Assembly (NCBI GenBank): GCA_028726605.1
Contig: JAQYPV010000011.1
Location: forward strand, 1 to 64,000
Direction of reading: 5' to 3'
Length of the DNA stretch: 64,000 nucleotides
Source of the DNA: Peptoniphilaceae bacterium
GTDB lineage: Bacteria > Bacillota > Clostridia > Tissierellales > Peptoniphilaceae
A program made the position numbers and the translations under genes. This document shows positions 42,624 to 50,327 of the stretch, piece after piece (position 1 is the stretch's first letter; each line of letters opens with the position of its first letter). The notes under the pieces are model-generated. The model saw only the letters and a program-made list of their open reading frames with translations, ran no database searches and was not told the DNA's origin.

Positions 42624-42785
42624 GTTCGGACGTTCAAACAGTGTCGAGCGTCACCGTTCGAGCGTTGGAAAAACGTCGAACGGCACAGTGCCGGCGTTTC
42701 AACGACGTCAAGCCTCGAAGTGCCGGCGTTCAAACAGCGTCAAGCGTAACAGGTCGGGCGCTAGAACAGCGTCGTCTGAGTCCGA
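42624..42785. repeat. five degenerate 32-bp tandem repeats in the SPFH leader
   Basis: Units start at 42624, 42656, 42690, 42722 and 42754 (lengths 32, 34, 32, 32, 32). The shared pattern is a G/C-rich start, then GCGTTCAAACAGCGTC and AGCG. They lie between the promoter and the ribosome site, so they would be transcribed as a leader. Confidence 0.65.
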
Positions 42786-42807
42786 ACGGAACGTACAGGA
42801 GGAGTGC

Positions 42808-44181
42808 ATGGGCATCATTCGGGCAATTACAAGTGCAATTGGCGGTGGGCTGGCCGATTCGTGGCTGGAGAACTACGAGTCCGCTCCCATGGGGCCGACG
42901 ACGATTACGGCGCCGGCCGTGAAGGTCCGCAAGGACGATGCGCGCAACCGCAACGTCAAGGGGACGGAGGAGACCCTCTCGAACGGCTCCATCATCCAAG
43001 TCAAAGAGGGGCAGTTCATGCTGCTCGTGGACGGCGGAAAAGTGGTGGACTACTCCGGTGAAGCGGGCTATTTCAAGGTGGACAATTCGAGTCTGCCGTC
43101 GCTTTTCAACGGCGAGTTTGCGGAGTCCATCAAGGAGACGTTTAACCGGGTGCGCTTTGGCGGGGCGACGCCGTACAAGCAAAAAGCCTACTACGTAAAT
43201 ATGCAGGAAGTGCGCGGGCTCAAGTTTGGCACGCCGTCTCCGGTGAACTACTACGACAATTTCTACAACGCCGAGTTGTTCCTGCGCGCCTATGGCACGT
43301 ACACCATTCGCGTCACTGACCCGATCAAGTTCTACATTCAGGTGGCGGACCACGATGCGACGTCGTCGCTGGACATTTCGGACATCGACGAGCAGTACCG
43401 CAACGAGTTTTTGACGGCGTTCCAGACGGCCCTCAACAAGATGAGCGCGGATGGCGAGCGCGTCTCGTTCGTCCTCTCTCATGGGGACGAGCTGGCTCGT
43501 TATATGCAGGACGTGCTGGATGAGAAGTGGCAGGAATTGCGCGGATTCCAGATTGAGTCCGTGGCCATCGCCTCGATCTCTTATGATAAGGAGTCGCAGG
43601 AACTCATCAACATGAGAAACCGCGGTGCGATGCTGTCGGATCCGTCCATTCGCGAAGGCTATGTGCAAGGTTCCATCGCGCGCGGCTTGGAAAGCGCGGG
43701 CAGCAACTCTGCGGGCGCGGGCCAGGGGTTCTTCGGCATGGGCGTCGGGATGTCGACCATGGGCGGCGGTTTCGGCCAGTTCTCGCAGAACAACGCGGAG
43801 CAGATTCGCCAGCAACAGACGCAGCGCGCGGCCAACGCGGCAAATGCCGGTCCGGCGGGCGGAAACGGCGCCAATGGCGCGCCGGCGACTTCGAGTGCGG
43901 ACGGTACGGCGCCCAGCGGTGATGCGGCCGTAGCGCCCGGCTTCGGCATCGCGACGAACGCGCGGCAAAAGGCGACGACTGGCGACGGTTCGTGGACGTG
44001 TCCGCGATGCGGCGCGGCGAACACGGGCAAATTTTGCACTGAATGCGGCGCAAAGAAACCGGAGGCCGAAGCCAAGCGCTTCTGCCCGGAGTGTGGTAGC
44101 GAAGTGCCCGAGAAGGCGCGCTTCTGCCCCGAGTGCGGGACGTCGCTCCAAGGTGGCGATGCGGAGGATGGCGCAGAGTAA
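42808..44181 (+). CDS. SPFH-domain (YdjI/virion-core-like) protein with C-terminal zinc ribbons
   Basis: The ATG at 42808 follows CAGGAGG; upstream in-frame ATGs lie in the repeat leader and are rejected. Of 457 residues, about 1-280 are an SPFH/band-7-like domain of the YdjI type (NGSIIQVKEGQFMLLVDGGK). A Gly/Ala/Asn-rich linker follows (about 305-385). The last 70 residues hold zinc ribbons (CPRCG...CTECG; FCPECG...FCPECG). Relatives assemble on membranes in stress responses, often next to phage-shock-type genes. It shares a bidirectional promoter region with ftsH, and SPFH proteins are known FtsH partners in other bacteria. Confidence 0.88.
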   Translation: MGIIRAITSAIGGGLADSWLENYESAPMGPTTITAPAVKVRKDDARNRNVKGTEETLSNGSIIQVKEGQFMLLVDGGKVVDYSGEAGYFKVDNSSLPSLFNGEFAESIKETFNRVRFGGATPYKQKAYYVNMQEVRGLKFGTPSPVNYYDNFYNAELFLRAYGTYTIRVTDPIKFYIQVADHDATSSLDISDIDEQYRNEFLTAFQTALNKMSADGERVSFVLSHGDELARYMQDVLDEKWQELRGFQIESVAIASISYDKESQELINMRNRGAMLSDPSIREGYVQGSIARGLESAGSNSAGAGQGFFGMGVGMSTMGGGFGQFSQNNAEQIRQQQTQRAANAANAGPAGGNGANGAPATSSADGTAPSGDAAVAPGFGIATNARQKATTGDGSWTCPRCGAANTGKFCTECGAKKPEAEAKRFCPECGSEVPEKARFCPECGTSLQGGDAEDGAE

Positions 44182-44335
44182 GCGCAATCCTCCTCGGCCT
44201 CGAAAAAAAATGAACCCGGCAATGGCAGTCATCGCATGATGGCTGTAGAACAAAAAAAGACCGATGGGGAGACGACGCGATCCCGATCATCGCAAGTATC
44301 TGAACGTGACTTGAACCGAAACGAAAGGAACTCAC

Positions 44336-44539
44336 ATGGACAACGAACAGATCAACAAGATGAACGAAGAAGCGATGAAAGACAACAACGACGTCATGAA
44401 CAAGAACAATCGCAACGACGACTTCGAGCGCACGAACGTCGTGGACGCCGAGCATCCGCTGGAAGAGCATGACGCGGAAGATAAAGAGGGCGAAAAAAAG
44501 ACGAAGGAAATGGAAGAGCTGCAGGGGGCCGAAGACTGA
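44336..44539 (+). CDS. small, highly charged hypothetical protein
   Basis: Sixty-seven residues, rich in Asp, Glu, Asn and Lys (NEQINKMNEEAMKDNNDVMN, EHDAEDKEGEKKTKEMEEL), with no hydrophobic core, so probably disordered or a coiled coil. AAAGGAA precedes the ATG. It lies 154 bases after the SPFH gene and before a terminator, so it is probably the last gene of that transcript. No family recognised. Confidence 0.55.
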   Translation: MDNEQINKMNEEAMKDNNDVMNKNNRNDDFERTNVVDAEHPLEEHDAEDKEGEKKTKEMEELQGAED

Positions 44540-44621
44540 GCGTCAATACTCCAGCCGAACTTGAGCATTGATATTCATTCGGATTGCAGTAACACGAGAA
44601 TTTAGAACTTCAAAGCAATCA

Positions 44622-44663
44622 AAAACGGACGACAGGCCTTCAGAGGTTTGCCGCCCGTTTTTT
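44622..44663 (+). terminator. terminator after the SPFH operon
   Basis: AAAACGGACGACAGGCC pairs with GGTTTGCCGCCCGTTTT (17 bp with some G-U and mismatched pairs), six-base loop, then TT. It separates the SPFH operon from the 54-bp array. Confidence 0.75.
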
Positions 44664-44699
44664 ATGAGCTTCTGACGAAGCCACTCTACCTTACACAAA

Positions 44700-45460
44700 C
44701 ATGGCATTTCGGTCGATCTTGCGTTTAGCCGTGTACTGCAGCCCCTCCTTAAACATGGCTTTTCGGCCGATCTTTCGTTTAGCCATGTACTGCGGCCTCG
44801 CCCCATACATGGCTTTTCGCGAGATGCCGCTCTCAGCCGTGTACTGCAGCCCCGCCCCATACATGGCTTTTCGCGCGATGCCGTCCCCTGCCGTGTACTG
44901 CGGCCCCGCCCCATACATGGCTTTTCGCGCGATGCCGTCCCCTGCCGTGTACTGCGGCCTCGCCCCATACATGGCTTTTCGCGCGATGCCGCTCCCTGCC
45001 GTGTACTGCGGCCTCGCCCCATACATGGCTTTTCGCGCGATGCCGCTCCCAGCCGTGTACTGCAGCCCCGCCCCATACATGGCTTTTCGCGCGATGCCGT
45101 CCCCTGCCGTGTACTGCAGTCCCTCCTCATACATGGCTTTTCGCGCGATGCCGTCCCCTGCCGTGTACTGCGGCCTCTCCTTAAACATGGCTTTTCGGCC
45201 GATCTTGCGTTTAGCCGTGTACTGCAGCCTCGCCCCGTACATGGCTTTTCGCGCGATGCCGTCCCCAGCCGTGTACTGCAGCCCCGCCTCATACATGGCT
45301 TTTCGCGCGATGCCGTCCCCAGCCATGTACTGCGGCCCCGTCCCATACATGGCTTTTCGCGCGATGCCGCTCCCTGCCGTGTACTGCGGCCTCGCCCCAT
45401 ACATGGCCCCCGTAAAAAATCGCAACCAGCCGTGTACCAGACCTCACCCGGTACATGGCT
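44700..45460. repeat. 54-bp tandem array, thirteen in-phase units
   Basis: Units begin with GCC[G/A]TGTACTGC at 44728 and recur every 54 bases without any insertion or deletion through 45376; a degenerate fourteenth starts at 45429. Each unit contains GCCGTGTA, a 15-17 base variable segment, TACATGGC (complementary, one G-U pair on the plus strand), then a 22-base spacer of two types: TTTTCGCGCGATGCC or TTTTCGGCCGATC. Because 54 is a multiple of three and no stops occur, several frames stay open on both strands; none has a ribosome site, and differences between units are not biased to synonymous sites. I therefore call it a repeat array and not a gene. Confidence 0.85.
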
Positions 45461-45541
45461 CATCGGCCATATGGCGGATCTGCCGGGTATGAAGGCCCCA
45501 TCGGCATTGCCGCAGCGTCGCTTCGCACATCATCGCGAAAG

Positions 45542-45583
45542 AAAAGCCGCACGCCGTGTCTTCATGACACCGCGCACGGCTTT
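45542..45583 (-). terminator. terminator of the tnaA-symporter operon
   Basis: AAAAGCCGCACGCCGTGTC (45542-45560) pairs with GACACCGCGCACGGCTTT (45566-45583). On the minus strand it is followed by TTTTCTTT, 72 bases past the symporter stop. Confidence 0.75.
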
Positions 45584-45654
45584 CTTCAAGGCAACCCCGC
45601 GACGGGAATTGCCTTCTTTCCGATCTGTTTCGCCTCAGTCAAAATCAGCCAAAA

Positions 45655-47094
45655 TCAGCCGATGCCGCCGAGAATGGCCCCCGCGATGAGGGCGATCAGC
45701 GCTGCGGCGCAGTAGAAGTATTTCCCGAGGGGATAAAACCAGTTGCCGATGGGCTTCTTCGCTCCCTGATTCACCGCCTGCATGGCCGTCGTCTTCTTCA
45801 TGACCCAGAAGAACATGACCCCGGCGAGGAAGGCGCCGAGCGGGCAGAGGTAAATGGAGACCATGTCCATCCACTGCGAAGTCCACGGCTGAATCATGAG
45901 CGCCACCACCGCGCCGATGACGCCGATGGTCGCCACGGCCGCGCGCCGCTTGAACTTAAACTTTTCCTGCAAAAACGCGACCGGCGCTTCGTAGAGGTTG
46001 ATCTGCGACGTGACGCCCGCAAAGAGCACGCAGATGAAAAAGATCATCCCCACGATCCGTCCGCCCGGCATGCCGTTGAACACGCTCACGAGGTAGACGA
46101 ACATGAGCCCCGGACCGCCGTTCACGTTGTTGATCTCCGAACCCAGCATGACCGCCATGGCCGGAATGATGACCAGAGCCGCCAAGTGCGCGGCGATAGT
46201 GTCGAACACGGCCACGTTAAACGCGGACGTGGGAATGGACTCGTCTTTCGAGAGATACGACCCGTAGATGACGGATCCATTTCCCGCCACGGACAGGGAG
46301 AAGAACGCCTGCCCGAAGGCGAAAATCCAAACCTTGGGATCCATCAAGCCCTGCGGATTGAGCGTGAAGATGAATTTGTAGCCTTCGTTGGCGCCAGGCA
46401 GCGTGAAAATGTAGATGGCCAGCCCCACGAACAGCACGAATAAGAGCGGCATCATGATCTTATTGGCCTTCTCAATCCCACCGGAAACGCCCAGGCTCAT
46501 GATGACCAACGACACGGCCAATCCGGTGAGCAGCCAGACGCCATTGCCCACGCCAAAGATTTGGCCATTGAGCATCGTCTGGAGGGCCTCACCCAACGAC
46601 GCCGACTCCGGCGCGATCGAACCGAACGCCCCGACAACCGCGGACATCTCCGTGCCCAGCGCGTAGAGGTCGCCGTTGATGCCCATCCAGCAGTACTTGA
46701 AAACCCAGCTCATGACGACCGTGTATCCAATGGCCAGCATCAGCGCGCCGACGATGGGGATGGCCCCCAGCCACTCGCCGAGACTCCGGTTGCCGTTGCG
46801 GTCGTGAGTCGCGAAACCGAACGCGCCCACCGGCCCAGCCTCGGCACGGCGGCCCAAGGCAAATTCCTCGATGATACCCGTGGAACCGATCAAGACGACA
46901 AAGAGGAGATAGGGCAAGATGAAGGTGATCCCGCCGTACTTTTGCACCAAAATCGGAAAACGCCAGATGTTGCCCATGCCGACGGCCGAACCGATGCACG
47001 CGAGGATGAACCCCCAACGCGTGCCAAATCCATCACGTTTTTCGACGATCGCCGAGGCGGCCGCTTTTGAGGCCGCAGGGTGTGGCTTATCCAT
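45655..47094 (-). CDS. NSS-family sodium-dependent aromatic amino acid symporter
   Basis: The 479-residue protein has about 11-12 membrane helices and the neurotransmitter:sodium symporter signature near the start: GSAVGMGNIWRFP (Na+ and substrate site) followed by GGITFILPYLL. Bacterial NSS members include TnaT (tryptophan) and Tyt1 (tyrosine), which sit beside tryptophanase or tyrosine phenol-lyase genes, as here: the lyase stop is 24 bases upstream of this start. It would import Trp or Tyr with Na+. AAGGAAGAG precedes the ATG, and a terminator follows. Confidence 0.92.
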   Translation of the reverse strand: MDKPHPAASKAAASAIVEKRDGFGTRWGFILACIGSAVGMGNIWRFPILVQKYGGITFILPYLLFVVLIGSTGIIEEFALGRRAEAGPVGAFGFATHDRNGNRSLGEWLGAIPIVGALMLAIGYTVVMSWVFKYCWMGINGDLYALGTEMSAVVGAFGSIAPESASLGEALQTMLNGQIFGVGNGVWLLTGLAVSLVIMSLGVSGGIEKANKIMMPLLFVLFVGLAIYIFTLPGANEGYKFIFTLNPQGLMDPKVWIFAFGQAFFSLSVAGNGSVIYGSYLSKDESIPTSAFNVAVFDTIAAHLAALVIIPAMAVMLGSEINNVNGGPGLMFVYLVSVFNGMPGGRIVGMIFFICVLFAGVTSQINLYEAPVAFLQEKFKFKRRAAVATIGVIGAVVALMIQPWTSQWMDMVSIYLCPLGAFLAGVMFFWVMKKTTAMQAVNQGAKKPIGNWFYPLGKYFYCAAALIALIAGAILGGIG

Positions 47095-47117
47095 AATCTC
47101 TTCCTTTCAAGAAGTCG

Positions 47118-48758
47118 TCAGGCTTCGTTCGGATAGGGTTCCAGGAACGCGTGGAAATGACGCATCGGCAGATTGTGTCCCCAAGCGATCTTCATGTTGG
47201 GAATGCTCTCGCGGTCCTCGTACAACTGCTTCACCGCCGCGATGACGTAGTCCAAGTGTTCCTTCGTGAGACGGCTGCGGTCGATGGCGAAGCGCACGAC
47301 GTTGACCACCTCGGCCTGCTGCTCCGGCGTCTTCAGGTCGTACTCCATGGAGAAATCCCCGAGTTCCGCCACGCGGATGCCGTAGCGACGGATGAGCTCC
47401 AGCGAGAAACCAGCCCCTGCAAACTTCTCATGCGAACGCTTGCCATCGAAGAACTCGTCCATGTTGAGGTAGACGGCATGACCGCCCGCCGGCAGCACCA
47501 CGCCCTTGACGCCCGCTTCATAAAAGCCCTTCGCAAGATAGGCCGCCTGGCTCACGCGCTCGTGCATGTAGTTGAAGTCACAGCTTTCGTAGAGACCCAC
47601 GGCCAAGGCCATGATGTCGTGACCGCTCATGCCGCCGTAAGAGTCGTTGCCGTAGCAAGAGATCTGCTTCACCTTCAAGAGCACGCCCACATCCGTCTTG
47701 ACGCTGCCGTCCTCGTTGAAGTCCGAGAACTTCTGCCAGAACAGACCCTTGTCGCGGAAGGCCAGCATGCCGCCCATGTTCGCGTGGCCGTCCTTCTTCG
47801 CCGACATGCAGAAGCCGTCGCAATAGGAGAACATCTCCGTGGCGATCTCCGCGATGGACTTGTCGGCATAGCCTTCCTCGTTCATCTTGATGAAGTAGGC
47901 GTTCTCCGCCCAGCGCGCCACATCGAAGATCAGCGGAATCTCGTACTTCTCCGCCACGGCGCGAATGTCTCGCAGGTTTTGCATGGAGACCGGCTGCCCG
48001 CAGACGGGGTTGTTGGTGATGCAGGTGAAAATCAGCGGCACGTTCTCCGGACCCACGCCCTGAATGAGCTGCTCCAACTTGTCGATGTCCATGTTGCCCT
48101 TGAACGGGTTCGTCTCGTATTCCCCGCCTTCCGGCACCTCGAAGAGGATCTCCTTATGGTAGAGATTGCGCGGAATGGAACCCATCTGCTTGATGTTGCC
48201 CTCCGTCGTGTCAAAGTGCCCATTCGACGGAATCGTGAAGACTTTGCCCGGGTGACGCTCATTCAGAATGTTGCGCACGATCTCCATCAGGACGGACTCC
48301 GCCGCACGTCCCTGCTGGATGATGAAACTATTCGGACGCTCCATCTGCGCCGCGCCGCCATTAAAGAGACCGCCCTCGTATTCCGGCAGGTACACCTCTT
48401 CCATCATTTTCTCCACATCACGGCAATCCGTGCGCACGAGATCGATGATCTTCTTCCAGTTCTGCTCCCCGCCCCGCTCAAAGATGTCGCGGAACGTGTC
48501 CAACAGCACGTAGTAGCCGGTGTTGCGACCGTAGGCCTCATCGCCCAAGAACATCGCCGCCCACTGCGTGTTAGTCATGGCCGTCGTGCCCGAATCCGAG
48601 AGCATGTCCACGGTGAGCATCCCCGACGGAAACGCAAACTCGTTGTAATGCGTCGCCTTCAGGACGCGCTCCCGCTGCTCCACCGTCACCTCCGGCACAT
48701 CGCGCACCGCAAACGTAAAGTGATGCGGCGTCGGCACGTTCAATTTGTACTGTTCCAT
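47118..48758 (-). CDS. tnaA: tryptophanase / beta-eliminating lyase, long form
   Basis: The ATG at 48758 is preceded by GAGGAGG; a TTG two codons upstream is in frame. The 546-residue PLP enzyme carries the internal-aldimine motif MSAKKDGHANMGG (Lys322) and the TnaA/TPL segments SDSGTTAMTNTQWAAM, FDTTEGN and DVARWAENAYF. It exceeds the 456-476 residues of the classical enzymes because of an insertion of about 45 residues after residue 95 (around RTDCRDVEKMMEEVY). It would cleave tryptophan to indole, pyruvate and ammonia, or tyrosine to phenol. The downstream NSS symporter supports an aromatic substrate; Trp is favoured but not proven. Confidence 0.88.
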   Translation of the reverse strand: MEQYKLNVPTPHHFTFAVRDVPEVTVEQRERVLKATHYNEFAFPSGMLTVDMLSDSGTTAMTNTQWAAMFLGDEAYGRNTGYYVLLDTFRDIFERGGEQNWKKIIDLVRTDCRDVEKMMEEVYLPEYEGGLFNGGAAQMERPNSFIIQQGRAAESVLMEIVRNILNERHPGKVFTIPSNGHFDTTEGNIKQMGSIPRNLYHKEILFEVPEGGEYETNPFKGNMDIDKLEQLIQGVGPENVPLIFTCITNNPVCGQPVSMQNLRDIRAVAEKYEIPLIFDVARWAENAYFIKMNEEGYADKSIAEIATEMFSYCDGFCMSAKKDGHANMGGMLAFRDKGLFWQKFSDFNEDGSVKTDVGVLLKVKQISCYGNDSYGGMSGHDIMALAVGLYESCDFNYMHERVSQAAYLAKGFYEAGVKGVVLPAGGHAVYLNMDEFFDGKRSHEKFAGAGFSLELIRRYGIRVAELGDFSMEYDLKTPEQQAEVVNVVRFAIDRSRLTKEHLDYVIAAVKQLYEDRESIPNMKIAWGHNLPMRHFHAFLEPYPNEA

Positions 48759-48791
48759 TTTCAAGCCTCCTCATTTTTGACCGCTATGACC

Positions 48792-48926
48792 TTACTCCAC
48801 CAGTGCCCCCGTCGGCAGCGCCGCCACCTCGTACGCCACGCGCGCCAAATCGGGTCCTTCCTCACAAATTATAGCGAATATAACCTTTTCCTGTTCATAA
48901 ATTTTAGATGCATGCCGATGCGTCAT
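48792..48926 (-). CDS. 44-residue leader-position ORF before tnaA
   Basis: The ATG overlaps the iadA stop by one base (TGATG), and the frame ends 33 bases before tnaA. It encodes a basic start (THRHASKIYEQEKVIF) and a regular tail EEGPDLARVAYEVAALPTGA. It has no tryptophan, so it is not a TnaC-type attenuator. It may be a translational bridge from iadA to tnaA or the remnant of a longer gene. A TATAAT on the minus strand inside it could also be the tnaA -10 element. Confidence 0.4.
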   Translation of the reverse strand: MTHRHASKIYEQEKVIFAIICEEGPDLARVAYEVAALPTGALVE

Positions 48927-50119
48927 CAAGACGCATGCGGCTCAAACGTGCCAAAGACGACGGGGCGTCCCGCCTCCACCATGACCTTGCCTCTAGCCCA
49001 CACCGTATCGATGTCCAGACTCGTCTCGTCGAGCAGCACCAGGTCCGCGTCCTTCTCCGGTGCAATGCGCCCCTTCTTCGGCAGTTTCAAGAGATCCGCC
49101 GGATTCGCCGTGAGGCCCCGCAGCGCGACATCGAGGCCAATCCCCTCCCGGAACACGCACTCTTTCACGCCCTCCAAAAGACAGCTCGACTTCCCGATGC
49201 CGATGCCCAAGTATTCTCCCTGGTCGTCGAACATGGGAAAGCTCCCCTGCCCGTCCGACGTGAACGTGAAGTGCGAGAGGTCGATGCCTTCGTCCACAAT
49301 CCGCCGCACCACCTTGCTGTAGCGCACCTCGCCGTACTCGCGCTCCCACAGGTCCGGATCCTCCGCCCCGGTGAAGTCGCAATAGCCGCCCTCCTTCATG
49401 TAGGTGATGCCGTCCTCAAAGAGTTCCGGATTGCGCCCCATGTGCGTGGGCAAGAACTGCGTCCGCGGAAGCTCCGTTTCCGCCACCGCACGCCGCACAT
49501 AGGAGAGGTTGGACTTGCCGTCCCCCATGTGGATGTTGACGATGCCGGCCTTGCCCGAGAGCATGCCCGCCACGCGCGCATCCGCCACGAGGCGCACGAA
49601 CTCCTCGAACGTGGGCTGCGACGAGCGATGATCCGAAAGCGCCACTTCCCCCACGCCGATGATCTCATCCACCGCCATGATGTCCTTCATGACGCTGTCC
49701 GTTAACGTCGGCACGGGAATGCGATACGCCCCCGTGTAGCAGTACGCCGTGACGCCTTCCTGCCGCAAACCCTTCGCCTTTGCGAGGAGCGCCATGGTGT
49801 CACGCCCCACGCCATCCGTACCGAGTGTGCCCACGACCGTCGTGACACCCGCCGTCGTGAGCGTCGTGAGCGTCACCTCAGGCGTACGCGTGGCAAAGCC
49901 GCCTTCGCCGCCACCGCCCAAGATGTGCACGTGCCCGTCGATGAAGCCCGGCACGAGCACCTTCCCTTCGGCGTCCACCTCCCGCACGGAAAGACCGCCG
50001 CCCACCGGCGCATCGAGCTCATCCGCCACAGCGGCGATCGCATCGCCCACCACCAACACGTCCTTCACGCCCAACGCTTCCGGCGCATACACCTTGGCCT
50101 TTCGAATGAGAGTAATCAT
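48926..50119 (-). CDS. iadA: isoaspartyl dipeptidase
   Basis: The ATG at 50119 follows AAAGGAGG; the longer frame from 50143 lacks a site. The 397-residue amidohydrolase has the metal motif GFIDGHVHILGG, then VGEVALSDHRSSQP (third ligand region), HMGDGKSNLSYV, PTHMGRNPELF and the catalytic aspartate in FTSDGQGSFP. IadA hydrolyses beta-aspartyl dipeptides released from damaged proteins. It precedes the 44-codon frame and tnaA on the same strand and follows a YfcC-type transporter, building an amino-acid scavenging block. Confidence 0.94.
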   Translation of the reverse strand: MITLIRKAKVYAPEALGVKDVLVVGDAIAAVADELDAPVGGGLSVREVDAEGKVLVPGFIDGHVHILGGGGEGGFATRTPEVTLTTLTTAGVTTVVGTLGTDGVGRDTMALLAKAKGLRQEGVTAYCYTGAYRIPVPTLTDSVMKDIMAVDEIIGVGEVALSDHRSSQPTFEEFVRLVADARVAGMLSGKAGIVNIHMGDGKSNLSYVRRAVAETELPRTQFLPTHMGRNPELFEDGITYMKEGGYCDFTGAEDPDLWEREYGEVRYSKVVRRIVDEGIDLSHFTFTSDGQGSFPMFDDQGEYLGIGIGKSSCLLEGVKECVFREGIGLDVALRGLTANPADLLKLPKKGRIAPEKDADLVLLDETSLDIDTVWARGKVMVEAGRPVVFGTFEPHAS

Positions 50120-50277
50120 GACGTCCTCCTTTGAATTCGACACCGGTTCTGCGATGTCGGTTCGCTTGTATCATTCTGCCCTTTGGGGGTCAGCCCCGCT
50201 TCCGGGATGCCGGTTCGCTTCTCACACCCCGCCCCTTTACATACGACGCGCTTTCGCGCTTACCATCTTTCCTTATT

Positions 50278-50318
50278 AAAAAGCCCGTGCACGGCGTGGA
50301 ACCGCACACGGGCTTTGT
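50278..50318 (-). terminator. terminator after the YfcC-type gene
   Basis: AAAGCCCGTG pairs with CACGGGCTTT around a GC-rich loop, with T-rich flanks on both strands. It lies just past the stop at 50328. Confidence 0.75.
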
Positions 50319-50327
50319 TTCGACAGC

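Noticed and set aside
42688..42807. N-terminal extension of the SPFH protein
   Set aside because: It lies in the degenerate 32-bp repeats; the ATG at 42808 has a strong ribosome site and gives the normal family start.
44700..45460. CRISPR array
   Set aside because: Units are continuous near-identical 54-mers without unique spacers, and no cas genes are present.
44543..45492. Three long open frames through the 54-bp array (one rightward, two leftward, 244-306 codons)
   Set aside because: They are open only because the unit is a multiple of three and lacks stops; none has a ribosome site, and unit-to-unit changes are as often amino-acid changing as silent in each frame.
48792..48926. TnaC-type tryptophan attenuator
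   Set aside because: The small frame has no Trp codon and no stalling motif with Trp and Pro spacing.
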